DNA of 64,000 bases from Bradyrhizobium japonicum USDA 6 (GTDB lineage: Bacteria > Pseudomonadota > Alphaproteobacteria > Rhizobiales > Xanthobacteraceae). The stretch lies in NCBI RefSeq assembly GCF_000284375.1, contig NC_017249.1, positions 8,363,001 to 8,427,000 on the forward strand, given 5' to 3'. The notes beneath the pieces are model-generated. The model saw nothing but the letters and a program-made list of their open reading frames with translations. It made no database searches and had not been told where the DNA came from. Below are positions 1 through 9,146 of this stretch, piece by piece (within the stretch, counting starts at the first letter, position 1; every line of letters begins with the position of its first letter). The position numbers were made by a program, and so were the translations under genes.

Positions 1-1469
1 CTCCACCTGCTGATATCGGCAGTTGCCGTGTTGCCCGCCTTGATGTTGATTACCAGCTTATCCTGGAAATGGCGCATCTGATGCGCCGCCCATTGGCATT
101 CGAGCGCCCGCGCCGCAGTACGGCCAAGGGTCGAGAACAGCGCAGTCACGGGAAGATTGAGCCCCTTGAGCAGTCTCTCGGCGGGCTCCTTGAACTCGGC
201 TTTGCCTTGCGCATAACCGATAATGTATCGGGCCAACGGCCCAACCTCCACGGCGCGGCCGCGCCATCGCGGCGCTTTGATCCAGGAATATTTGCCGCCT
301 TCGTCGAGTTCTTTAATATCTGTCTTGCTGCCTTTGAGTTTTGGCCCAAGTTCAAAACTCGGCTCGGTGATACCATCCCAGGGAAGCAGTCCGCAGCAAT
401 GGCCGGGGTATTTATACCATGAATGCGCGACGAATTCCTGGATCTGTTCGGGATCACCATGGTCGATCGGCAATATCTCCTTGAGATTGCCATCAAGAAT
501 GACCCCGCGCGGCAGCTTGAAACTCTCGCCGGAACAGTCATTGGCCTTTTCGGGGATATCGCCATAGGACATCACGCTTTTGCTCGAAAGACCGCCGCCG
601 TGGAGCCAGTCCTTATAGTACGAAAAGATCGCGGCAATGTCGGGCAGATAGACCTGCTCGACAAACTCGATCGAACGGTCGATGATGGAGGATATAATGT
701 TCAGTCGCTCCATGCCGATTGCGCCCACCGCTCCGATTCCGTCGATGTTGATCGCGCACGGCACGCCGCCCACCAGCCAATTTGGATGCGGGTTCTTGCC
801 GCCATAAATCGCTTGGGTTTTGACGATCTCCTTCTGGAAGTCGAGTGCTTCAAGATAATGAGCTACCGCTATCAGGTTCGCTTCCGGTGGCAGTTTGTAG
901 GCCGGATGCCCCCAATAGCCATTCTTGAACGGACCGAGTTGCCCTGATCCGAAGAATTTGCCGAGCCGGATCTGTAGATCCTTGAAATAGCCAGGGGATG
1001 ACAGCGGCCAGGGCGAGATAGATTGCGCCAGTGTAGAGGTCGACTTGGGATCGTCCTTGAGGGCGGAGACCACGTCGACCCAATCCAACGAATGGAGGTG
1101 ATAGAAATGTACGAGGTGATCATGCACGAGCAGGCACAGCTGCATGATGTTGCGGATCGAATTTGCATTCTCCGGAATCGTAATTCCTAGTGCATTTTCA
1201 ACCGCGCGCACGGAGGTGAGCGCATGGGTACCGGTGCAGACCCCGCAAATCCGCTCGGTGAACGCCCATGCGTCGCGCGGATCGCGCCCACGCAGGATGA
1301 CTTCGATGCCACGCCAAATCGTCCCGCTTGAGACTGCATTGCGGATCACATTGTCGGAATCGAGATTAGCTTCGATGCGCAGGTGGCCTTCGATGCGAGT
1401 CAGCGGATCGATAACGATTCGCTTGCCGGAACGATCGAGATTGAACCCATTCGGCGTCTGGACGGCCAC
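1..1469 (-). CDS. hupL: Uptake [NiFe]-hydrogenase large subunit, C-terminus outside window
   Basis: Catalytic large subunit of the membrane-bound uptake hydrogenase, which oxidises the H2 released by nitrogenase and passes electrons to the HupS Fe-S chain. About 489 of roughly 596 expected residues are visible. I translated the reverse strand from a GTG at 1469. An AGGAGG that overlaps the hupS stop precedes it, and the N-terminus [12 protein letters not shown] aligns with the start of Bradyrhizobium HupL. The N-terminal conserved motif TRIEGH and the nickel-ligand motif [10 protein letters not shown] are intact. No stop or frameshift was seen up to the window edge. The second nickel-binding Cys motif near the C-terminus lies outside the window and cannot be checked. 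The gene is translationally coupled to hupS. Confidence 0.95.
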   Translation of the reverse strand, partial: MAVQTPNGFNLDRSGKRIVIDPLTRIEGHLRIEANLDSDNVIRNAVSSGTIWRGIEVILRGRDPRDAWAFTERICGVCTGTHALTSVRAVENALGITIPENANSIRNIMQLCLLVHDHLVHFYHLHSLDWVDVVSALKDDPKSTSTLAQSISPWPLSSPGYFKDLQIRLGKFFGSGQLGPFKNGYWGHPAYKLPPEANLIAVAHYLEALDFQKEIVKTQAIYGGKNPHPNWLVGGVPCAINIDGIGAVGAIGMERLNIISSIIDRSIEFVEQVYLPDIAAIFSYYKDWLHGGGLSSKSVMSYGDIPEKANDCSGESFKLPRGVILDGNLKEILPIDHGDPEQIQEFVAHSWYKYPGHCCGLLPWDGITEPSFELGPKLKGSKTDIKELDEGGKYSWIKAPRWRGRAVEVGPLARYIIGYAQGKAEFKEPAERLLKGLNLPVTALFSTLGRTAARALECQWAAHQMRHFQDKLVINIKAGNTATADISRW

Positions 1470-1482
1470 CGTCGTTACCTCC

Positions 1483-2574
1483 TCAACTCGGCTTGCCTTT
1501 GTGGGCAGGGCGATCCGGCCGGTGCCTCAACCGCTTCGCGGCGGTGACCGCCGCGTGGGCAGCGACCGCTAGCCCCACCACGCCGGCAGCGGCCATGCCG
1601 ATCTCGTCGGCGTTCTGCTCGATGCCGAACTGCTTGATGGTCGTGAGTCGGTCGTAAAATGACCCTTTATCCCAGAAGCCATCTTCGGAGCAGCCGAGAC
1701 AGCCGTGGCCGGATTGAATGGGAAATGAAACGCCGCCGTTCCACCGAAGGGCCGAACAGGCATTGTAGGTGGTTGGTCCCTTGCAGCCCAACTTGTACAA
1801 GCAATAGCCCTTGCGTGCGTTGGTGTCGTCCCACTCTTCGACGAATTGACCAGCGTCGAAATGGGACCGCCGGTAGCACTTATCGTGAATGTGCTCGGAA
1901 TAAAACATACTTGGACGCCCTTGGTGATCAAGCTTTGGAAGCTTTCCGAACGTGGTAATGAAAGTCACGAGGCCGCTCATGACCTCTGCGATCGGCGGGC
2001 CCCCGGGCACCTTGATGAAGGGCCTGTTGGTGATTAACTTATCGATCGGCACCGCGCGAGTCGGATTTGGCTTGGCCGCCTGCACGCATCCCCAGGACGC
2101 ACACGTGCCCCAAGCGACGATCGCCATGGACTCTTCCGCCATCGACGTGAGCTTTTCAACGAACGGCTTGCCGCCGTCAATGCAGAACATGCCACCCTCG
2201 TTCAAGGGCGGGTTACCTTCAACGGCAAGCACATATCCGCCTTTGTACCTGGCACGGGTTTCCTCCAGGATGGCCTCAGCCTGGTGTCCTGCCGCCGCCA
2301 TGATCATATGGTCATAGTCGAGCGAAATCATCGACAGCAGCGCGTCCTTGATCAAGGGATGAGCCGAGCGGATAAAGCTTTCCGAGCAGCAGGTACACTC
2401 AAGCCCGTGCAGCCAGATGACGGGCACTCGCGGTTTGGTTTCCAGGGCGTGCGCAATACTGCTTGCACCAAGCCCCAAGCTCGCGGCCGTGAAACTGCAG
2501 AATTTAAGGAAACTGCGACGCGTGATACCCTGTCGTCTGATCACGCCGTAGAAGGTTTCCGTTGCATCACCCAT
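1483..2574 (-). CDS. hupS: Uptake [NiFe]-hydrogenase small subunit with Cys192-to-Gly change
   Basis: Electron-transfer subunit carrying three Fe-S clusters, exported by Tat with HupL. I chose the ATG at 2574 (363 residues) over an in-frame extension to 2799 because it matches known HupS length and N-terminus. The Tat motif TRRSFLKFC lies near residues 19-27. The proximal-cluster ligands CTCC and GTCASWGC are present. The fourth ligand, normally in PGCPP, reads PGGPP at residues 190-194 (codon GGC instead of TGC, complement of 1999-2001). The medial and distal cluster Cys/His residues ([27 protein letters not shown]) look intact. A C-terminal hydrophobic anchor follows. Loss of a proximal [4Fe-4S] ligand would be expected to impair electron transfer, so this copy may be non-functional, or the base may be a sequencing error. 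Confidence 0.95.
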   Translation of the reverse strand: MGDATETFYGVIRRQGITRRSFLKFCSFTAASLGLGASSIAHALETKPRVPVIWLHGLECTCCSESFIRSAHPLIKDALLSMISLDYDHMIMAAAGHQAEAILEETRARYKGGYVLAVEGNPPLNEGGMFCIDGGKPFVEKLTSMAEESMAIVAWGTCASWGCVQAAKPNPTRAVPIDKLITNRPFIKVPGGPPIAEVMSGLVTFITTFGKLPKLDHQGRPSMFYSEHIHDKCYRRSHFDAGQFVEEWDDTNARKGYCLYKLGCKGPTTYNACSALRWNGGVSFPIQSGHGCLGCSEDGFWDKGSFYDRLTTIKQFGIEQNADEIGMAAAGVVGLAVAAHAAVTAAKRLRHRPDRPAHKGKPS

Positions 2575-2621
2575 GAAACCTTCCAAGCGAGTTGTCGCCA
2601 GCGTTACGATTGGTGATGTTC

Positions 2622-2638
2622 GGCAAGAAACAAGCCAG
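2622..2638 (-). promoter_or_regulatory. RpoN (-24/-12) promoter of hupSL
   Basis: The reverse strand reads CTGGCTTGTTTCTTGCC, with GG and GC separated by exactly 10 bases, as in sigma-54 promoters (consensus TGGCACG-N4-TTGC). The -12 element lies about 50 bases upstream of the hupS ATG. Confidence 0.7.
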
Positions 2639-2764
2639 CAGAGCGAAACACCTGAAAGATAACAAGCCACCGCTTTAAGATTTTCGGCTTGTCGAATCCG
2701 GCCAGCGTCCCAGAAGCTAGGCCATTGATCTGCTACGCTATTGGTGTCCAGTTTTCGACGTCGA

Positions 2765-2780
2765 TGTGAGCACTTTAACA
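2765..2780 (-). promoter_or_regulatory. NifA upstream activator site for hupSL
   Basis: TGT-N10-ACA palindrome (TGT at 2765-2767, ACA at 2778-2780), about 130 bp upstream of the -24 element. That is the usual enhancer distance for NifA. Together with the RpoN promoter it predicts hydrogenase expression in bacteroids alongside nitrogenase. Confidence 0.6.
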
Positions 2781-3132
2781 AATCAAGCCGATCGTTCACC
2801 GCTGAAGGGAACTACGCTCCTGCAGGCGGCACTCATGATGCCGATTGTTGAATAGAATTGGTTCAGTCGACGGGCACCACATTGCCCGGCCTCAATCAAA
2901 CTTGCCGATCGCTGACCAACGGTGCGTTAAAGCGCTCATAATCGAACCTAATGCAGGCAGCACGTACCAACGCGGTTGCCGAGCAAGGAACAGAGCCCGC
3001 AAGGGACTGAGAATGTGGTGCGCACGTTGGCTTGACTTTAGGTCTGATTTGATCCGATCTCCAAGGGGCTCGTCGCCTACGGGGCTGTGCGCGGCGACAG
3101 GCTGGACGTTTAGAGCGATCGCCCTGGCAAAC
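2781..3132. other. Intergenic stretch without recognised gene
   Basis: No open frame with recognisable similarity on either strand. It separates the hup promoter region from the 3' end of the decayed modB. Confidence 0.5.
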
Positions 3133-3821
3133 CTAAGATGATTCGTTGCCTCGCCCGGTACAATGTCTGTCGATGATGGCTAAGGTGAAGATTGTCGCAA
3201 ATGCGAACATCACCATACCAGCGGCAACCACACTTCCTCGTGCCAGCGCGGCTCTTGGACGTAGTCCACGACATAGGCCGACAACACCTTGGTGCGTCCA
3301 GGAATATTTCCGCCGATCATCATCACGACGCCGAATGTGCCTATCGTGTGAGAAAATCCAAGCACGGCCGCTTTAACGAGCTCCAGTCGCGCCAGCGGTG
3401 CGATGATAGCAACGAAGCCATACAATGGCGAAACACGCCCTGTCATTTCCAACGGGTGATCGCCAACCGCAAGAAAGGCGTTACGTATCGGCTGCACGAC
3501 CAATGGCAGCGCCGAGAGCACCGATCCGACCACGATCCCGACGAAGGTAAGAGCGAGCGTGCGCTCGCCCCAGAAAGAGGCGAGAACGCCGCCGGGTCCG
3601 TCGGGGCCGAGCAGAACGAGTACGCAAAAGCCGAGAGCCGCTGGGGGTAGTACCAGCGGAAGGGCAATTAGCGCAGCGACAGCCTCGCTCAGAAAAGTCT
3701 TTGAACGCGCCAGCCACCAGGCGAGGGGCACACCAATCACGAGGAGGATCACGGTCGTCACGCTAGCGAGCTCTATCGTGAGCGCAATGGATTGCGAGAT
3801 CTCTGACGAATCAAAATCCAT
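3133..3821 (-). pseudogene. modB: Molybdate ABC transporter permease, frameshifted near the C-terminus
   Basis: Membrane permease of a ModABC molybdate importer. Molybdate is needed for the nitrogenase cofactor. The frame beginning at the ATG at 3821 shows the ModB signature (PLVLPPAALGFCVLVLLG, AVLGFSHTIGTFGVV, MIGGNIPGRTKVLS) and hydrophobic helices. The frame hits a stop at 3210. The adjacent frame continues with a ModB-like C-terminal helix (ALARGSVVAAGMVMFAFA) and ends at 3133, so a single indel near 3245-3260 breaks the gene. The conserved Glu before FGVV is Thr here, another sign of decay. No modA or modC is visible next to it. The ATG at 3821 is preferred over the upstream in-frame extension because ModB proteins start close to the first helix. 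Confidence 0.75.
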
Positions 3822-4653
3822 GTGCGTCAGCCCGCCAACGAGCGCAGGTCGCCGTATCGCGATAGTGATTGCCTGCACGTCGGGCTGCCCAGCGATGTGG
3901 TGCGAATAGCCATTTGTTCGTGCGGCAGCTCGCTCTGTCCCCCAAATTTACGCGCACCGTTTCTGCGAGCAAGAGCAGCATCGCAAGGCTCATCGGCAAC
4001 TCCTGTGACAAGTCCGCTTCGTCCCACCCGACGGCGGCAGCTTCTCATTTGTCATCAGCAATTCGAGTGCCACGTGCGAACAGCGGCGGCGCTATGCTTA
4101 TGTGAAAGCACTTTGCGTAGACGCCGACGTCACCGTGGAGTGGACCTAACGCTTTGTCAGGTTTCTGGCATCTTTGTTTCCAAGCGGACAGCAACAGCCG
4201 CCCAACGAAAACGGCAGACTCGACTCGAGAAATGCCTGTTTGGTTTGTCGGCGGCTCAAATCCCGTGCTCGCAGGGCCGGTAGCTGAACCGATCGCAAGA
4301 AGCCTGCCGGTCGGCAGCTACGCAAACGAAGTAGCTGAAAACTCGTCGTAAGGCTGGTTCGGCGACGCGGCAAAGGCGCGAGGGGCCGCGAGCGACGGCC
4401 GCTCCCCTGACCGGCTTAGCTTGCACATCGTCAGCACAGGCGTGGAGACAAACGCCGCGTCATCGACGAGATTGGCCGCTTGCGGAAAAACGCAGTCATC
4501 CATCAGAGGTCCTACCCGGGCAACGCAGCTCCTAGCCAGACTTCCATTCGGTAAATGCGTTCAATCCAAAATAGCAATTTTACCAACTGCACGTACTGCT
4601 GCACGATCTCAACACTCCAGCATTCCGCTAATGCGCGCTACGCTGCAGCCTAA
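3822..4653. other. Long intergenic region between modB remnant and dctA promoter
   Basis: I see no gene with supportable similarity here. Short open frames exist on both strands but none resembles ModA, DctB or DctD. Confidence 0.5.
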
Positions 4654-4671
4654 TGTTCGACCTTGCGAACA
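4654..4671 (+). promoter_or_regulatory. Perfect palindrome upstream of dctA, candidate activator site
   Basis: TGTTCG-ACCTTG-CGAACA, with 6-bp perfect arms. It lies about 80 bp upstream of the -24 element. The position fits a binding site for a sigma-54 enhancer-binding protein such as DctD. The assignment to DctD is inference from position. Confidence 0.4.
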
Positions 4672-4748
4672 CGGCTAAGAGCACTCAAGCCGATGCCACC
4701 GAAGGGAGGCCATTGTCCGCGACTTTTTAGTCCGCCGCAGTTTGGGAT

Positions 4749-4765
4749 TTGGTGCATATCTTGCT
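4749..4765 (+). promoter_or_regulatory. RpoN (-24/-12) promoter of dctA
   Basis: TTGGTGCATATCTTGCT has GG at 4751-4752 and GC at 4763-4764 separated by 10 bases. dctA genes of rhizobia are classically RpoN/DctD dependent, which fits this element. Confidence 0.65.
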
Positions 4766-4928
4766 TAGCGAGAAAGGACAACGCAACTAAACGCCTGCCT
4801 TTGGAAAGACGCGCCGGCTCTCGGACGCGTCTTCAATCGCGCAAGGCTATAATGATTAGTCTCGTATGACACTGTCGCCTCTCACCGAGCCGCGGCACAC
4901 ATTCGAGTATATTCGGGAAGGAAGCGTC

Positions 4929-6245
4929 ATGACCACCATGGCAACCGCGGCGCCTGTGCGCGCGTCGCAAGCTTGGTATAAGATACTCTACGTCCAGGTG
5001 CTGATCGCAATCCTAATTGGCGCCATGGTTGGCTGCCTATGGCCGTCTGTCGCCACAAACGACTGGGTCAAGGCGCTCGGTGATGGGTTCATCAAGCTCA
5101 TCAAGATGGTGATCGCGCCCATTATTTTCTGCACCGTCACGTCTGGCATTGCGCATATTCAAGATGCCAAGAAAGTCGGGTGCGTCGGCGTCAAGGCGCT
5201 GTTCTATTTCGAGATCGTCTCCAGCTTTGCCTTGCTGTTGGGCCTTGCCATGGGCAATCTGGTCCGGATTGGCCATGGCCTTGCGGTCAAACCGGATGCT
5301 GCGGCGGTCGCCAATTACGTCAAGCAGGCGGAAGCCTCGAAAACCGTCGACTTTATTCTCAACATCATTCCCGATAGCGTGGTCGGCGCCTTCGCTCGCG
5401 GCGATGTTCTGCAGGTTCTCCTGTTCGCGATCCTTTTTGGCTTCTCGCTGATGGCGTTGGGAAAGCGTGGCGAGCGTCTGCGCGGCATGATTGACGACGT
5501 CGCGCACGCGGTGTTCGGGGTAATAGCTATTGTAATGAAAGCGGCCCCGATCGGCGCCTTCGGCGCCATGGCTTTCACAGTCGGCAAGTTCGGGCCCGCA
5601 GCACTCGGCAATCTGATCGGTCTGATCGCGCTGTTTTACGTGACTGCTGCCCTATTCGTAGTAGTCGTGCTTGGTCTGATCGCCCGCCTCGTCGGCTTTT
5701 CAATCTTCAAGTTCCTTATCTATATTAAAGACGAGCTTCTGATCGTGCTCGGTACTTCATCCTCCGAAAGCGCGCTCCCTCAATTGATGGAGAAGCTCGA
5801 GCGGCTGGGCTGCTCCAAGCCGGTGGTCGGGCTGGTGGTGCCGACTGGCTACTCCTTCAACCTTGACGGCACCAATATCTATATGACACTTGCAACATTG
5901 TTCATTGCCCAGGCACTCGGTGTCGATCTCAGCTTTGGCCAGCAGCTCACGATCCTGCTAGTAGCAATGCTAACTTCGAAGGGAGCAAGCGGCGTCACCG
6001 GCGCAGGCTTTATCACGCTCGCTGCGACATTATCGGTAGTAAACCCAGCTCTGGTGCCGGGCATGGCAATCGTGTTTTCTATCGACAAGTTCATGAGCGA
6101 GGTGCGCGCCCTCACCAACATCATCGGCAATGGCATCGCGGCTGTGTTCGTATCCTGGTGGGAAAGCGAGCTCGATCACGTGACGCTGCAGACTCGGCTC
6201 AACAAGTCCACCGCTTCCACTACTATCGACACTACAAGCACATGA
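4929..6245 (+). CDS. dctA: C4-dicarboxylate transport protein
   Basis: Inner-membrane sodium/proton:dicarboxylate symporter that imports succinate, fumarate and malate, the main carbon supplied by the plant to bacteroids. The ATG at 4929 gives 438 residues, follows GGGAAGGAAG, and starts with MTTMATAAP. An upstream in-frame ATG at 4866 would add 21 poorly conserved residues. Multiple hydrophobic helices are visible. The family signatures [17 protein letters not shown] and [16 protein letters not shown] are intact, as is the later [13 protein letters not shown] reentrant-loop motif. The gene is alone, without dctB or dctD nearby, which suggests a symbiosis-island copy served in trans. A -24/-12 promoter lies about 165 bp upstream. 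Confidence 0.96.
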   Translation: MTTMATAAPVRASQAWYKILYVQVLIAILIGAMVGCLWPSVATNDWVKALGDGFIKLIKMVIAPIIFCTVTSGIAHIQDAKKVGCVGVKALFYFEIVSSFALLLGLAMGNLVRIGHGLAVKPDAAAVANYVKQAEASKTVDFILNIIPDSVVGAFARGDVLQVLLFAILFGFSLMALGKRGERLRGMIDDVAHAVFGVIAIVMKAAPIGAFGAMAFTVGKFGPAALGNLIGLIALFYVTAALFVVVVLGLIARLVGFSIFKFLIYIKDELLIVLGTSSSESALPQLMEKLERLGCSKPVVGLVVPTGYSFNLDGTNIYMTLATLFIAQALGVDLSFGQQLTILLVAMLTSKGASGVTGAGFITLAATLSVVNPALVPGMAIVFSIDKFMSEVRALTNIIGNGIAAVFVSWWESELDHVTLQTRLNKSTASTTIDTTST

Positions 6246-6367
6246 GGTAGGTCCCGGATCTGAACCGCCGCCATTCGGACACGAATACTCCCCCTGCGCT
6301 CTCCGGCGCACAGCATTATTCCGCGCCGCAGCCAGGGCAGCTGCCCCTGAGAGGCTAGGGTCCAGAC

Positions 6368-6820
6368 TCAATTGAGCCAATATGCGACGAGAGCGGCGAG
6401 ATGAACAGCGGCCAAAAAATTACGGGCGAGCTTGTCATATCGCGTGGCGATGCGCCGGAAGTCCTTGAGCCTGCAAAAGCAGCGTTCGATGACATTTCGT
6501 CCTTTGTAGGCGCGTTTGTTGAAGCGATGGATGACGACACGGTTAGATTTATTGGGGATTACGGGCTTGGCGCCACGACGAATGATTTCGCCGCGAAGCT
6601 TGTCGCCATCATACCCTTTGTCGGCGAGGAGCACGCTCATGGGTGGCGCGAGCGCCAGGACATCGGGAGCCGCAGCGATATCGGCATCCTGGCCTGGAGT
6701 CAGATGCAGGACGACCGGCCGGCAGAGCGGATCGCTCAGCGCATGGATTTTTGTCGTGCGGCCTCCGCGCGAGCGGCCGATTGCTTGATTGTGCTCCCCC
6801 CTTTTCCGCCGGAGGCACAC
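6368..6820 (-). CDS. IS5-family transposase, C-terminal frame (orfB), copy 1
   Basis: 150-residue C-terminal part of the DDE transposase. It contains ADKGYDGDKLR (second Asp) and NVIERCFCRLKDFRRIATRYDKLA with the catalytic Glu. It is expressed as a fusion with orfA through the overlap. It differs from copy 2 at a few residues only (for example ERCFCR versus ERCFGR). Confidence 0.85.
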   Translation of the reverse strand: MCLRRKRGEHNQAIGRSRGGRTTKIHALSDPLCRPVVLHLTPGQDADIAAAPDVLALAPPMSVLLADKGYDGDKLRGEIIRRGAKPVIPNKSNRVVIHRFNKRAYKGRNVIERCFCRLKDFRRIATRYDKLARNFLAAVHLAALVAYWLN

Positions 6821-7128
6821 CGGTGAGCTTTAATCGAGGTCGAGTCGAGCGACAGTACGACGCCGTCTTCGCCAGGCTTGGCCAGCGCTTCGAAGATTGC
6901 GCACCATCGTCCTCGCTTGGCCCAGCGATTGAAGCGATTGTAGATCGTCGTGTAAGGGCCGTATTCACGTGGACAATCACGCCATCGTGCACCCGATTGC
7001 AGCATGTGAATGATGCCGCTGACGATGCGTCGGTCGTCGTCCCGATCCGGCCCCGTCAGTCCCCTCGGCAGATGCGGTTCGATACGCGCCCATTGCCTGT
7101 CGTTCAGCCAAAACAAACCAGCGCGCAT
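6736..7128 (-). CDS. IS5-family transposase, N-terminal frame (orfA), copy 1
   Basis: 130-residue N-terminal part of a DDE transposase with the DUF4096-like region (MRAGLFWLNDRQWARIEPHL) and the first catalytic Asp in LSLDSTSIKAH. It overlaps the second frame by about 85 bases. IS427-group elements normally make the full transposase by programmed frameshifting in such an overlap. It is identical to the orfA of copy 2. Confidence 0.85.
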   Translation of the reverse strand: MRAGLFWLNDRQWARIEPHLPRGLTGPDRDDDRRIVSGIIHMLQSGARWRDCPREYGPYTTIYNRFNRWAKRGRWCAIFEALAKPGEDGVVLSLDSTSIKAHRCASGGKGGSTIKQSAARAEAARQKSMR

Positions 7129-7193
7129 TCTCTCGCCCCCGAATCAACACGTAGGCAAGAGAATCACGTGGCGCTATTTAGGTACAGACCCTA

Positions 7194-8311
7194 GTACCCG
7201 GAATCAGAGCTGAGTGATACGGCGGCCTTTGAAACGGCGTTGACGGACCTTTTTCTTGGTCCAGACGAAGGGCTCGGCTCTGTCGTTGTATGCGTTGACG
7301 TAGGCATCGATGTGTTCCTGAAGCTGCTTGAGGCTCGTGAAGGAGGTGCCGCTGAGCGACTGCCCCTGCAAGATGGAAAACCATACTTCGACCTGATTGA
7401 GCCATGACGCACTTGTCGGCGTGAAATGAAATTGCACGTTGGGGTGGGCCTTGAGCCAGTCCTCGTTCTTTTTATGGGTGTTGAGGTTGTCGAGGATGAC
7501 GTGAAGCTTGCGGTTCGGAAAAGTCGCGGTGACGCTGTTCATGAAATCGAGAAACTCGACGCGGCGCCGGCGTTTTGAATGGGTCGCGATGATCTTTCCG
7601 GTGGCGACTTCGAGCGCCGCAAACAATGTTGTGGTGCCATGCCGCTTGTAATCGTGGCTTTGGCCGGTTAAGGCGCGGCCATTGGGCAACTTCAGATAAC
7701 CCTGCGCTCGCTCCAAAGCCTGGATCGAGGGCTTCTCGTCCACGCACAGCACAATGGCCTTCGCCGGCGGCGCGACATAGAGGCCGACAACATCGGCGGC
7801 TTTGGCCGTAAAGTTCGGGTCGTTGCTCTCGCACCAGGACTTGCGAGCCACCAGGTCAATCTTGTGGCTGCGCAGGAACCGCCAGACATATTGGACATCG
7901 ACATCGCCCAGCGCCTCGGCCAGCAGGGGGCCGGTCCAGCGCGCAAACCCTTGCGGTGGCGGCTTATCCAGCAGCTTCAGAATCCGCTTGTCGGTCGTCT
8001 TCGTATAGATCGGCTGCTTGCCAGGCCGCGGCTTGTCTTGCAGCCCTTCAAGGCCATGGTCGGCATAGCGATGCCGCCAAAGGCTGACAATCCGCGGCTG
8101 GACCCCAACTTCCTTGGCGATCGACCGGGTGCTGCGCCCATCCGCCGCCAACAGAACTATCCGCGCCCGCTTCAAATCGCGCTGCAACGTCACCGGTGAG
8201 CGACAGCACGCCTCAAGCACCTTGCGATCTTTCCTCGAAAGGTGGACTTCTCTTGCTTCGGGTATCATCCCGACCTTGAATCACGACTCACGTTCCAAGA
8301 AAAGTGGGTAC
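7194..8311 (-). mobile_element. IS630-family element, copy 1
   Basis: 1118 bp between TA dinucleotides. The ends start GTACCC on both sides. The element abuts IS5 copy 1, sharing its TA. A second copy of identical length with an identical transposase lies at 26606-27723. Confidence 0.88.
7204..8268 (-). CDS. IS630-family transposase, copy 1
   Basis: 354-residue transposase. An N-terminal helix-turn-helix region (RARIVLLAADGRSTRSIAKE) is followed by a DDE domain with LCVDEKPSIQALER, HVILDNLNTHKK and SWLNQVEVWF carrying the three acidic residues. No frameshift is seen, so the copy looks active. It is identical in sequence to the transposase at 26616-27680, which indicates recent transposition. 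Confidence 0.92.
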   Translation of the reverse strand: MIPEAREVHLSRKDRKVLEACCRSPVTLQRDLKRARIVLLAADGRSTRSIAKEVGVQPRIVSLWRHRYADHGLEGLQDKPRPGKQPIYTKTTDKRILKLLDKPPPQGFARWTGPLLAEALGDVDVQYVWRFLRSHKIDLVARKSWCESNDPNFTAKAADVVGLYVAPPAKAIVLCVDEKPSIQALERAQGYLKLPNGRALTGQSHDYKRHGTTTLFAALEVATGKIIATHSKRRRRVEFLDFMNSVTATFPNRKLHVILDNLNTHKKNEDWLKAHPNVQFHFTPTSASWLNQVEVWFSILQGQSLSGTSFTSLKQLQEHIDAYVNAYNDRAEPFVWTKKKVRQRRFKGRRITQL

Positions 8312-8313
8312 TA

Positions 8314-9146
8314 GCGAGAAAAGAGGCAGGAGCTTTTTCAGGGTTTCGCTTTCGCACTCAAGGGCTACCGGCCATCTGAACGCTTGTGCAACATTTTTGC
8401 CAAGCCGATGACGGGACTGACGGACTAGGTATTGGTCCGCCTACGAAGATCCATATGCACGTCGCTCCACTTGCCTCACGCGATTAAGGACGACGTAGGG
8501 ATCCTGCGGACGCAGCTTGTCGTTCTCGTTACGATGCGCGCTGCGTTAGCAGAGCATGGTGGGTGTGATCAGCGTGAATGGCACTCGACAAAGCCGTGGC
8601 GAGTCATACGAGGCTGCCCTGCGTTCTGCGACGCCGCTCGCTTCCAGCGGAACCAGTTTTTCGCAGCTAAAGCGCGATAAGATTGGAACGAATCATCATC
8701 GCGCGTAGGACTCGCGCGACTCCGGCTTCTGTGTCGGCAGGCGAACTTGCGCTTTCTTCGCGGGAGCGGCTGTGTCGGGGAGACGAGTCATTGGGCAGCT
8801 TTTTTCTGATCCTTGCCGGTCCGGAGGCGCGCCTTCGAACCTATCGGCTGAACTGAAACCACTGTCCTCATTCCGCGGCCTAATGGGGCGCATTGGCCGT
8901 AGGCTCGAGCGATGCGCAAAAGCGGACGTTTCAGCTTCGACTAAAGTCGCGTCAGCGACACCTACTGAAGGTTTAGGACAAATATACGTATGTTTATAAT
9001 GCGTTTTTTCCCCGCGCGTGCTGAGTTCGGCAGCCGATGATCGATCTTGCACACGCTATCATGCGGACCCAAGTGTTCAAGATTGCCTCATTTTTGCCTA
9101 AAATGCTATAGCTCTCCCGCCGGATAACAGGCCGGACGGTCTCAAA
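8314..9146. other. Intergenic region upstream of nodV
   Basis: About 830 bp with no recognised coding sequence on either strand. I did not find a nod box or a convincing -24/-12 promoter. It presumably holds the nodVW promoter. Confidence 0.5.

Larger units (their letters stand above)
6358..7191 (-). mobile_element. IS5-family (IS427-like) element, copy 1
   Basis: 834 bp flanked by TA on both sides. The ends read GGGTCCAGACTC and (reverse) GGGTCTGTACCT, giving short imperfect inverted repeats. A second copy of the same length lies at 48034-48867. Its right-hand TA is also the left target of the IS630 element that follows. Confidence 0.85.

Noticed and set aside
2617..2632. TGT-N10-ACA as a second NifA site
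   Set aside because: It overlaps the -12 promoter element, where an enhancer site would not be expected.
1483..2799. HupS with a 75-residue N-terminal extension
   Set aside because: The extension covers the RpoN promoter and NifA site region and lacks similarity. Family length supports the start at 2574.
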